Below are positions 1 to 6,138 of a DNA stretch of 8,944 bases, piece after piece. A program made the translations under genes and the position numbers. The DNA comes from Chloroflexota bacterium. GTDB taxonomy: Bacteria; Chloroflexota; Anaerolineae; Anaerolineales; JACQED01. Under the pieces are notes generated by a model that worked only from the letters and a program-made list of their open reading frames with translations, was not told the origin of the DNA and ran no database searches. The stretch lies in the NCBI GenBank assembly GCA_016200785.1, contig JACQED010000286.1:1-8944 (forward strand), in the 5' to 3' direction. How positions within the stretch are numbered: position 1 is the first letter of the stretch; the number at the start of each line of letters is the position of its first letter.

Positions 1-402
1 GCGATGGCGGATCATGGACATGAGAGGCACAACGCCGGAACCGCCGCCGATAAGCAGCAACGGCCCGCCGAGCCTCGTCTCCCAGATAAAATAACCGCCG
101 ATTGGCCCGCGTGCTTCGATCAAATCGCCGGGGACGAGAACGTCGTGCAGATACGACGAGACTTCGCCGTCATCGAGCCGCTCCACGGTGATGTCCACTT
201 CGCCGCTTCGCTCCGGCTCCGAGGCAATTGAGTAACTGCGCTGGGCCTGATAGCCGTCCTCGGCGGTGAGGCGGATGTCGTAGTGCTGGCCCGGCTTGTG
301 CGGCAACCAGTTCGGCAGGCTGAGGGTGAACGACTTGACTTTGGGCGTCTCTTGCTTGATCGCTTTGACGGTGGCGATCTGCCACTCGATAGGACGTTTC
401 AT
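1..402 (-). CDS. FAD/NAD(P)H oxidoreductase (ferredoxin-NADP reductase family), N-terminal part
   Basis: The first 134 residues are visible; the frame is open to the left edge. Residues 5-105 are an FAD-binding beta-barrel with the flavin motif R-S-Y-S (R55 to S58, in QRSYSIASEP) and the phosphate-binding turn near GPIGGYF (99-105). The NAD(P)-binding domain then begins with LLLIGGGSGVVPLMSMIRHR, carrying the G-G-G-S-G-V-x-P motif of ferredoxin-NADP reductases. Whether a 2Fe-2S domain follows cannot be seen. The ATG at 402 has GGGAG seven bases upstream. Since it directly follows the sulfite-oxidase-like gene on the same strand, it probably moves electrons between NAD(P)H and that enzyme; this pairing is known from other genomes but is inference here. 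Confidence 0.9.
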   Translation of the reverse strand, partial: MKRPIEWQIATVKAIKQETPKVKSFTLSLPNWLPHKPGQHYDIRLTAEDGYQAQRSYSIASEPERSGEVDITVERLDDGEVSSYLHDVLVPGDLIEARGPIGGYFIWETRLGGPLLLIGGGSGVVPLMSMIRHR

Positions 403-469
403 GGTGGGGCTCCCATAAGGCGCATTCGGCGACACGAAGGCCGAGAGGCGGCTGCTGATGGATGTCGGT

Positions 470-1090
470 TCAGTCACCGGTGTATCTCTGCTCTTTCCAC
501 GGATTGCCGTGGTTGTTGTAGCCCGCCGATTCCCAGAAGCCGGACTTATCCTTTTCCATCAGCCGCAGGCCGCGCACCCATTTGGCGCTCTTCCAAAAAT
601 AAAGATTGGGCACGACCAGCCGAGCAGGCCCGCCGTGCTCGCCGGCCAGCGGTTGACCGTCGTACTGATAGGCGACGAACGCCCGGCCATTCACTGCATC
701 CGGCAGTGGCAGGTTGGTTGTGTATCCCCCGTCGCAGAAGGCGATAAGAAATCGCGCCTTGGGATCGAGGTCAACCATCTCCAGCAATGTATCTACACCG
801 ACGCCGTACCAGCGCGTGTCGAGTTTCGTCCACTTTGTCACGCAGTGAATATCCGCGACGAATTCGCGGGCCGGAAGTTTTTGGAACTCGTCCCACGTCC
901 ATTTGATCGGCTGTTTGACAAGGCCCTCGATGGTAAACGTCCAGCGGCTGAGTGGCGCGCGGGGCGTCGGCCCGGCCGAGAGCACCGGGAAATCTTTCAC
1001 TTCGTGCTGGCCGGGCGGGATGCGGTTCGCCGCCGCCGTGCTCTCCCGCCGTTTGCCGACAAAGCCGCGTGAGATGAAGCGGTCTGACAT
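470..1090 (-). CDS. Cytosolic sulfite-oxidase-like molybdopterin oxidoreductase
   Basis: The product has 206 residues and fits the molybdopterin-binding domain of the sulfite oxidase / MsrP (YedY) superfamily. Marks include WTFTIEGLVKQPIKWTWDEF, the cofactor cysteine region FVADIHCVTKW (C83 the expected Mo ligand), DGGYTTNLPLPDA, and GEHGGPARLVVPNLYFWKS with KWVRGLRL. The C-terminal SGFWESAGYNNHGNPWKEQRY stretch is typical of the short 'sulfite oxidase-like' subgroup. There is no twin-arginine or other signal peptide and no dimerisation or heme domain, so it should act in the cytoplasm and need an outside electron partner. The FAD oxidoreductase 67 bases downstream is the obvious candidate. 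TTAGGAGA precedes the ATG at about seven bases. The physiological substrate cannot be told; sulfite or an S- or N-oxide are possible. Confidence 0.88.
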   Translation of the reverse strand: MSDRFISRGFVGKRRESTAAANRIPPGQHEVKDFPVLSAGPTPRAPLSRWTFTIEGLVKQPIKWTWDEFQKLPAREFVADIHCVTKWTKLDTRWYGVGVDTLLEMVDLDPKARFLIAFCDGGYTTNLPLPDAVNGRAFVAYQYDGQPLAGEHGGPARLVVPNLYFWKSAKWVRGLRLMEKDKSGFWESAGYNNHGNPWKEQRYTGD

Positions 1091-1120
1091 AGATTGTCTC
1101 CTAATTTACCGGCCGCTGGC

Positions 1121-1137
1121 GCTTTGAGGGAGGCGCA
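1121..1137 (+). repeat. 17-bp inverted repeat, copy downstream of the GYD gene
   Basis: GCTTTGAGGGAGGCGCA on the plus strand is the exact reverse complement of 1496-1512. It lies between the GYD stop (1173) and the start of the sulfite-oxidase-like gene (1090). In a transcript the two copies could pair and enclose the GYD coding region in a loop of about 360 bases. Confidence 0.75.
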
Positions 1138-1172
1138 TTGGCAGGCTCCAATTGGACAAGTTAGACACGGGC

Positions 1173-1466
1173 CTACGGCAGTGAAGCCACTATCTTCCGG
1201 AATTCATCCTCGGTGAAGGCACGCAGCGTCTCGGTCTGGACGTTGCCCTGTCCGCCGAGCGCAAGCAGAAACCTGGCGACGGTGGCATCGTCCGGTGCTT
1301 CGAAGACGGTGACAAAATCGTATTGGCCCATCACCAGGTAGAACGCTTTGATCTCGCCGCCCATCGCCCGCGCGGCTTGCTGGGCCGCGGCGAGCCGGGC
1401 GGGGGAATCCTTGACGGTCTGTATCCCCTGCTGCGTCCAACGGTTGAGACTGATATAGGTGGGCAT
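1173..1466 (-). CDS. GYD-domain protein
   Basis: The product is a compact 97-residue protein that matches the GYD family, a small alpha/beta ferredoxin-like fold related to dimeric barrel proteins. The family motif is usually G-x-Y-D, seen here as MGQYDFVTVFEAPDD, preceded by the typical opening MPTYISLNRWTQQGIQTVKD and an amphipathic helix (SPARLAAAQQAARAMGG). It ends at the expected length, RAFTEDEFRKIVASLP. No catalytic function is established for the family, and none is suggested here. AAGGAG lies eight bases before the ATG. The gene is bracketed by two inverted 17-bp repeats, 30 bases upstream of its start and 35 bases past its stop, which sets it apart from its tightly packed neighbours. 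Confidence 0.88.
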   Translation of the reverse strand: MPTYISLNRWTQQGIQTVKDSPARLAAAQQAARAMGGEIKAFYLVMGQYDFVTVFEAPDDATVARFLLALGGQGNVQTETLRAFTEDEFRKIVASLP

Positions 1467-1495
1467 TCCGCTATCTCCTTTCGCTTCTGTCGCCT

Positions 1496-1512
1496 TGCGC
1501 CTCCCTCAAAGC
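1496..1512 (-). repeat. 17-bp inverted repeat, copy upstream of the GYD gene
   Basis: The minus strand reads GCTTTGAGGGAGGCGCA here, identical to the plus strand at 1121-1137. It lies between the double-Usp stop (1523) and the GYD ribosome binding site. The match stops sharply on the inner side and is only partial on the outer side. Confidence 0.75.
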
Positions 1513-1522
1513 ACCGCCGACC

Positions 1523-3310
1523 TCAACTCCCCTCTTTGCCTCCATTCCCGCCCATCCCCTTGAAATACCCAAACGCCCCGTCGCTCTGCGCTTCCCACAT
1601 TGCGCGCACCTTGCCCAGCATCTCATCGGCCAATTCATAGTTGATGGCCGAGTGCCCGGCGTCGCGGGCCAGGCTCTCGACCATCTCGCGCACCATTGGC
1701 CGCTCGAACTTCGGCACGCGCTCCAATCGCACCAACGCCTCGTCAGTCCACGGCATGGATTTTTGCACACCGTCGTCGCCCGCGTATCCCAATCGCTTGG
1801 CGACTTCGATCGTGACATCCAGAGTAACTTCGGTCAATTGTCTCTCGCGCGCGTATCGCTCCATCGCCAGCATCGCGATCGGGCGGACGAAGGCCGGGAC
1901 GCGATTGTTGACCCGATCCAGCGCATCCTGAGTCCACGGGAATGCGCGTTCGTGCGGAACGTACTCCTCGATGGGCGAGCGGGCCGATTTGCGCGCTTCA
2001 GCGATCTTGCGGTCTTCGGCCTCCAGCCCCATCAGGTGTTTGGCCGAGGGCGGCAGAATGCCCATCAACGCGCCGTGCAGGAGATCGAGCGTGATGCGGC
2101 TGTGGCCTTCTTTGCGGGCGTATTCTTCCACCGAGGCCTTCGCCATCGCCTGCGCGAACGGCGGAGCGCGCAGGATGAGTTTCAGCGCGTCATCGTCCCA
2201 TTCGAGCGGGTCTTCTTCGTATTCTTCGAGCGTGGGGATGTCGAACGGCCGGGCATCGGCCGCGCCGACGACGAGCAGGTTACACTCGCACTGGCGCAGC
2301 AGGTTCTCGGTGTTCGATCCCATGTCTCCGCCCTCGACGTGGTGCGCGCCCCAGCGCCCGATCACCACGAGATCGGGATTCTCCTTTTCGCACCATTCGA
2401 GAATCTTGTTGAACGGTTTGCCGACGAGCACTTCGCTGGTGAGCGGCACGCCTTCTTCTTTGGCGACTTTTTCAGCCCGCATCAAATTCGCCTCGCACAC
2501 CTTCTTCAGTCCGCGGTCGATGATGTTGTTGTGCAGTTCTTCCTGTTCCTCGAACTTGAACACCTTGCCCGCCTGAAACGACAGCACGTAGCGGATGTTG
2601 TTGAAGGCGGCGTAGTGATAGAACGGATCGAAGGCGCCGACGGCGTGAACGGTCGCGCCGAAGGTCTGGGCCAGCCGAAGCGCTTTGCGCAGCGCGACGA
2701 AGCAATAGGCCGAGGAATCAACACAGACGAGTATCCTTCCTCCGCGCAGCGACCGCCCCTTCTGTTTCATAACGAGCATGTCGGCGGTGATCAGCCGAGC
2801 GACGCGGCTCGTGACCGATCCGAGTTGCGAACGTTTCACCTGCCCGATGCCGTGTCCGCCCATGACGACGAGATCGTAATCGCCGGAGTTGACGTCCTTG
2901 GCCAACTGCTCGAAGTGAATCCCCTCCATTAACTTCCGCTCGATCTTCAGATTGTTCTCCTCGCCGCGCTTATTCAACACATCGAGGAAAGAGTCAGAGA
3001 TCAGAATCAGCCCCTGCTCGATCAGTTTGTCGTGTATCTTGCGCTGGCGAGTGATCTCCTCGTCGGTCTGAAAGCGCGCCGGCAAGCCCACTTCCAACTG
3101 GCGAAAGCGGTCGTCGTGCAGGCGCGCGGCGTAGACGTGGTTGCCGACGAGCGTGGCCTCCCACTCGCGGGCAAACTCAATCGCCCAACTGATCCCTTCG
3201 TGGCACATCTCCGAGTTGTCGGTGGGGATGAGCAGCTTGCGATAGAGCGGGCCGGATTGCCACGAACGGGCAGGGGTGGCCTCGGCGGTCGGGGCGGGGG
3301 TTAGGGTCAC
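1523..3310 (-). CDS. Double universal stress protein fused to three PCP_red (protochlorophyllide reductase C-terminal-like) repeats
   Basis: The product has 595 residues. Usp domain 1 spans about 22-182 with G151, G154, G164 and S165; Usp domain 2 spans about 191-349 with G318, G321, G331 and S332. Both keep the ATP-binding G-2x-G-9x-G-S spacing. After an acidic linker (EEYEEDPLEWDDD) come three copies of a roughly 45-residue helical unit starting W-x-x-[DE]-A-L at W371, W459 and W521, each continuing P-x-F-x-x-x-[MI] and an E-x-[YL]-A-R motif. This matches the small PCP_red domain at the C-terminus of light-independent protochlorophyllide reductase subunit B. The nitrogenase-like catalytic part is absent, so pigment synthesis is not implied. 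The GTG start has AAGGAG at six bases. A cytoplasmic ATP-dependent sensor or regulator is likely; its partner is unknown. The end is Gly-rich. Confidence 0.85.
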   Translation of the reverse strand: MTLTPAPTAEATPARSWQSGPLYRKLLIPTDNSEMCHEGISWAIEFAREWEATLVGNHVYAARLHDDRFRQLEVGLPARFQTDEEITRQRKIHDKLIEQGLILISDSFLDVLNKRGEENNLKIERKLMEGIHFEQLAKDVNSGDYDLVVMGGHGIGQVKRSQLGSVTSRVARLITADMLVMKQKGRSLRGGRILVCVDSSAYCFVALRKALRLAQTFGATVHAVGAFDPFYHYAAFNNIRYVLSFQAGKVFKFEEQEELHNNIIDRGLKKVCEANLMRAEKVAKEEGVPLTSEVLVGKPFNKILEWCEKENPDLVVIGRWGAHHVEGGDMGSNTENLLRQCECNLLVVGAADARPFDIPTLEEYEEDPLEWDDDALKLILRAPPFAQAMAKASVEEYARKEGHSRITLDLLHGALMGILPPSAKHLMGLEAEDRKIAEARKSARSPIEEYVPHERAFPWTQDALDRVNNRVPAFVRPIAMLAMERYARERQLTEVTLDVTIEVAKRLGYAGDDGVQKSMPWTDEALVRLERVPKFERPMVREMVESLARDAGHSAINYELADEMLGKVRAMWEAQSDGAFGYFKGMGGNGGKEGS

Positions 3311-3331
3311 AGAATTCTCCTTTGGCGAAAG

Positions 3332-3414
3332 GGAACTCAGGTAGATGAGGGAACAAAAGGAACTTACCCAGTTCCGCTGTTTCCTTTAGTTCCCGGAGTT
3401 CCTTCGGCAGTTCC
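3332..3414. repeat. GGAACT repeat cluster with 14-bp inverted repeat over the hydrolase stop codon
   Basis: On the plus strand AGTTCC occurs at 3370, 3388, 3397 and 3409, and its complement GGAACT at 3332 and 3359. Within this, 3349-3362 (GGGAACAAAAGGAA) and 3381-3394 (TTCCTTTAGTTCCC) form a 14-bp inverted repeat with one mismatch and an 18-base loop. The TAA of the hydrolase gene (3364-3366) sits inside the loop. The cluster forms the Gly-Thr tail of the hydrolase and the leader of the double-Usp gene. No U-tract follows, so termination is not supported. Confidence 0.65.
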
Positions 3415-4248
3415 GAGCGCGAAGGTAGTGCCTTCCGCGCCGGGCGTAATTTGGAAAGGCGGCTTCACTGCCGTCACCGTCTCGGCGATCAATCGATCCA
3501 GATCGTCGTCGCTGTGAGCCGGATCGTGATGGAACGGCACGAAATGCTTGACCCCGGCCAGCGCGCCGAACTCAAAGGCCTGCGGCAGAGAGCTGTGGCC
3601 GAAGCCTACCCGATCTTCGTATTCCTGCGGCGTGTATTGCGCGTCGTGGATCAGGAGATCAGCATTCTCGGCGAGCGCGCAACCGGAAGTCCAATCCTGG
3701 CTGAGTGGAAACTGCTGCGCGCCCAGGGCTGGCTCGTGATCGGGCAAATAGACGACCACGCCGTCCGGCGTCATGATCCGATAGCCCACGGTGGGATCGG
3801 GATGGCAGACAAGTGAGGAATTGATGTGGAACTCGCCCACGTCGAATTCGGCGCAGGGGACTTCGTGAAGGCACACCGTCGAAGGCATGTCGCGCAAGTG
3901 AACCGGGAAAAGCGGCGGCGAGAGGTATCGGCTGAGGCGGGCGCGCAGGCCTAGCGTGACGCTGGCCGGCCCCCAGATGTGAACTTCCACGTTGGGATTA
4001 CGCAGCGGCGCAAAGAAGCCCAGGCCCTGAATGTGATCCATATGCAGATGGGTCAACAAAACGTCCACTCGCCGCAAGGTCTTGGGGAGAGTCGCGCCGA
4101 GGCGGCGGATGCCGGTCCCCGCGTCGAGCACCAACACCGTTCCGTCGCCGCCCCGCACTTCCACGCAAGAGGTATTGCCGCCGTAGCGCGCCGTCTCGGG
4201 GCCGGGAGAGGCCAGCGAGCCGCGAGTCCCCCACAGAGTTATTTTCAT
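3364..4248 (-). CDS. Metallo-beta-lactamase-fold hydrolase (COG1235-like, possible cyclic phosphodiesterase)
   Basis: The product has 294 residues. It begins MKITLWGTRGS and continues RYGGNTSCVEVR, a start typical of a large MBL-fold family annotated as PhnP-like or cyclic-nucleotide phosphodiesterases. The zinc site is intact: THLHMDH gives H67, H69, D71 and H72, with further candidate ligands H149 (VCHPD), D170-H171 (LPDHE), H201-D202 (IHDAQYT) and H240 (VPFHHDP). A cytoplasmic dinuclear metal hydrolase is therefore well supported, while the substrate is not known. Linkage to a PAS protein by an ATGA overlap suggests a signalling role, perhaps on a cyclic nucleotide. The last 16 residues (GTAEGTPGTKGNSGTG) are low complexity and encoded by repeated GGAACT units, so the family domain probably ends near residue 278. 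Confidence 0.85.
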   Translation of the reverse strand: MKITLWGTRGSLASPGPETARYGGNTSCVEVRGGDGTVLVLDAGTGIRRLGATLPKTLRRVDVLLTHLHMDHIQGLGFFAPLRNPNVEVHIWGPASVTLGLRARLSRYLSPPLFPVHLRDMPSTVCLHEVPCAEFDVGEFHINSSLVCHPDPTVGYRIMTPDGVVVYLPDHEPALGAQQFPLSQDWTSGCALAENADLLIHDAQYTPQEYEDRVGFGHSSLPQAFEFGALAGVKHFVPFHHDPAHSDDDLDRLIAETVTAVKPPFQITPGAEGTTFALGTAEGTPGTKGNSGTG

Positions 4249-4637
4249 GCGCTGACTTCCCAGACTATCGCCATCGCGCCCAGGTGCCTCTGACCCAGGC
4301 CGATCAGCGGAAAGGCGGACACCTCAATATGGCGCAGGACGTCGTCAAGGCCGCGGATCCAAAAGTCGCGGCGGGCGGGGCGGCGCTCCGCCAGGGCAAT
4401 CACCAAAGGCAGGGTATCAGAATCGAGCGGCTTCCCGGCCTCATCCGAGGCTTTGAAGAGCGTGGCCCATTCGGCGACCGGCATCTCGCCGGTCTCTTCA
4501 AAGCGCCGCCCGAGAATATGCTCTGCCGACTCATTGTAGTAAATGAGCGTGCCCTGCGGATCGACAATGAAAATGGGCATGGCAAGATAACTCGCCCACT
4601 GCCGGGCCAGAATGATTTCGACTTCCTTCGCTATCAT
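4245..4637 (-). CDS. Small PAS-domain sensor protein
   Basis: The product is 130 residues, essentially one PAS domain and nothing else. The core is recognisable as MPIFIVDPQGTLIYYNESAE (residues 20-39) followed by HILGRRFEETGEMP, with the closing strands RHIEVSAFPLIG and GAMAIVWEV. PAS domains bind small ligands such as heme, flavin or metabolites, or mediate dimer contacts; no ligand residue can be named from the sequence. There is no kinase, cyclase or DNA-binding domain, so any output must go through a partner. The neighbouring hydrolase gene overlaps it by four bases (ATGA), which implies coupled translation and makes that hydrolase a candidate partner. AGAGGG lies about 11 bases before the ATG, a slightly long spacing. 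Confidence 0.85.
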   Translation of the reverse strand: MIAKEVEIILARQWASYLAMPIFIVDPQGTLIYYNESAEHILGRRFEETGEMPVAEWATLFKASDEAGKPLDSDTLPLVIALAERRPARRDFWIRGLDDVLRHIEVSAFPLIGLGQRHLGAMAIVWEVSA

Positions 4638-4656
4638 CGCGGCGAAGTCCCTCTCA

Positions 4657-5079
4657 TCACTTCACTATCAGCACCGGCACTTTGGCGTGATGCGCCAGCC
4701 GATCACTCACGCTGCCGAGCAGCAGCCCGACCATCTCGCCCCGGCCACGCGAGCCGACGACGATGCAGTCACAGCCGCGCGTGTCGGCCACCATGAGAAT
4801 GCTCTCGGCCGGCGAGCCCTGGAGAACTTCGACCCGCACATTTTCAATGCCGCAGGCGCGGGCCTGCTCCGCGCCCATGTCGGCAGTGCGTTGGGCCTCC
4901 GGCGCGAGCCGGACGACCAGTTCGTCGTACTGCGGCGAGCCGAGGTAGTCGGGCACGGTCGGAAAAACGGTGACGATCGTCAAATGCGCGCCGGCGTGCA
5001 TGGCAAAGTCAATCCCGTATTCGAGCGCCTTCTTGCCGTGCGCCGAACCGTCGTAACCGATCAGAATGTGATGAAACAT
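4657..5079 (-). CDS. Universal stress protein, single UspA domain
   Basis: This is a complete 140-residue UspA-fold protein, the usual length for a one-domain Usp. It opens with the first beta strand and nucleotide-site aspartate, HILIGYDGS (D10), and closes with the ATP-binding signature G-2x-G-9x-G-S at G109, G112, G122 and S123, followed by the last strand VPVLIV. The intact signature puts it in the ATP-binding class of Usp proteins. These are cytoplasmic and are induced by stress, including oxygen limitation or respiratory arrest in many bacteria; the exact role here is unknown. A GGGGAGG ribosome binding site sits four bases before the ATG. It heads the block after the 141-base gap, and the PAS gene follows 19 bases downstream. 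Confidence 0.95.
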   Translation of the reverse strand: MFHHILIGYDGSAHGKKALEYGIDFAMHAGAHLTIVTVFPTVPDYLGSPQYDELVVRLAPEAQRTADMGAEQARACGIENVRVEVLQGSPAESILMVADTRGCDCIVVGSRGRGEMVGLLLGSVSDRLAHHAKVPVLIVK

Positions 5080-5220
5080 GGCGCCTCCCCATCAGCCTGA
5101 TATGAATGCCGGGAGCGACACAACCTCCAACGGCCATGCAGTATATTCAAATTGCTCCAATACGCCATCGGCAGCCCGCCGACGATGCCCAGGTTCAGGA
5201 TCAAGAATACGACGCTTGCT
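5080..5220 (-). other. 141-base intergenic region, possible promoter for the stress gene block
   Basis: This is the longest gene-free stretch and separates the oxidase genes from the stress and signalling genes. On the transcribed strand it holds an eight-pair hairpin (5165-5185, TCGTCGGC with GCCGATGG, including two wobble pairs) not followed by U residues, then TATACT (5140-5145), one mismatch from a -10 box, about 60 bases before the Usp start. No convincing -35 hexamer lies 16-18 bases upstream. GGGGAGG just before 5079 is the Usp ribosome binding site. A secondary promoter is plausible but weakly supported. Confidence 0.3.
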
Positions 5221-6138
5221 CTACGGCGCAGTCGTTCCCGCCGCCGAGGGTGAGTTTGTGTCCGCGCCAGCCGGGAACGCCTCGATGGGATAGAAATCGT
5301 AGCGCACGTTCAACGTCGTTCCCGCCGGCAGGTCCTGATCGAGCCGAATCACTGCGGCGAGCGTTTCCTCCTGACCCGGCTGGAGAGTCTCCTGAAAGAG
5401 GCAAAAACATTGGGCGAAGAACAGCGCATTGGCATACTGAGCGGGCGACGTGCCCTCCTCGGCTTTGGCGGTGATGGCGCGATCGGCAAGATTGCGGGCG
5501 CGGTATTGTATCCGGGCCGACTCGCCCGGAAACAGCCGGACTTCACCGACCAACGGCGCGAACTCCCAATGCAACCCGGCTTTCACGCCGCCCTCGACCG
5601 TGACCCGCGCCGCCTGAGCCAGATTTAGAAACACAGCCCACTTCCCGTCACGTTGACGCAACTCGACCGTTTGATCGCCTTCAAGAAAATCAATCTTCCC
5701 CGCCGCGCGCAGATCGTCCAACTGGCGCGTGAGATCGCCGATCTGTCCGGCGTTGAGGGAAGCCTCATCTGTCTCGGCATTCAAAATCCGACTGAGCTCC
5801 GGCCCGTTGCCGTCGGGGACACGCACGTGCAATACGACTGTCGCCCGGTCGCCGTTCTCCCCGACGACGATGTTGGAGAATTCAATGGAGCGTGCGGCGT
5901 GTTGTGCCAGCGCCAGCGTCCCGCCGGCAAACGGGTCGTGCTGTGCGACGTAGTCTTTTTCCGGCTGAGCGGCGCGATCCTCGGCGGACAGCAATTGATA
6001 AACGGCCACGTAATCGCGCGCCCACACGGCGCGAATGTAATCTTGTGCGATGGACGCCGGCAAGGCGGCGGGGCGCGGCTGGCAAGCGGCAAGAATCAAA
6101 AGGGAAACGAAGGAGACGAGGGAAAAATCTATCTCCAT
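5221..6138 (-). CDS. Lipoprotein with NTF2-like N-terminal region and Cox11-like copper-insertion domain
   Basis: The product has 305 residues. It starts with a hydrophobic segment ending in a lipobox, LILAAC (C19), so it is probably anchored outside the cytoplasmic membrane by lipid. Residues 28-175 start like an NTF2/DUF4878-type fold (AQDYIRAVWARDYVAVYQLL) and end with DGKWAVFLN. Residues 185-287 resemble Cox11/CtaG: FAPLVGEVRLFPGES, YRARNLADRAI, SPAQYANALFFAQCFCLFQE and LQPGQEE. In Cox11 the CFC pair (here C244 and C246) binds Cu(I) that is inserted into the CuB centre of subunit I. Cox11 proteins normally carry one membrane helix and no NTF2-like domain, so this layout is unusual. ATG 6138 overlaps the upstream stop by ten bases; its signal lacks the usual basic residues (MEIDF), and a GTG at 6147 or TTG at 6183 is possible. 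A low-complexity Ser/Thr/Ala tail ends the protein. Confidence 0.75.
   Translation of the reverse strand: MEIDFSLVSFVSLLILAACQPRPAALPASIAQDYIRAVWARDYVAVYQLLSAEDRAAQPEKDYVAQHDPFAGGTLALAQHAARSIEFSNIVVGENGDRATVVLHVRVPDGNGPELSRILNAETDEASLNAGQIGDLTRQLDDLRAAGKIDFLEGDQTVELRQRDGKWAVFLNLAQAARVTVEGGVKAGLHWEFAPLVGEVRLFPGESARIQYRARNLADRAITAKAEEGTSPAQYANALFFAQCFCLFQETLQPGQEETLAAVIRLDQDLPAGTTLNVRYDFYPIEAFPAGADTNSPSAAGTTAP

Noticed and set aside
426..444. Five-bp inverted repeat TCGGC/GCCGA before the FAD reductase gene
   Set aside because: The stem is too short for its nine-base loop in GC-rich DNA and is likely chance.
458..1072. Plus-strand open frame of 204 codons
   Set aside because: Antisense to the sulfite-oxidase-like gene, with no recognisable motif and no ribosome binding site.
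1652..2932. Long plus-strand open frame of 426 codons
   Set aside because: It lies fully antisense to the double-Usp gene, whose motifs are unmistakable. The translation is rich in Arg, His and Phe, as expected for a shadow of GC-rich coding DNA.
1523..3310. Chlorophyll or bacteriochlorophyll synthesis suggested by PCP_red repeats
   Set aside because: No nitrogenase-like catalytic domain and no other pigment gene is present; the small domain also occurs in non-photosynthetic contexts.
5165..5185. Hairpin in the 141-base gap as an oxidase operon terminator
   Set aside because: The stem is short with two wobble pairs and is followed by CGTATTGG rather than a run of U, so it does not meet the form of a rho-independent terminator.
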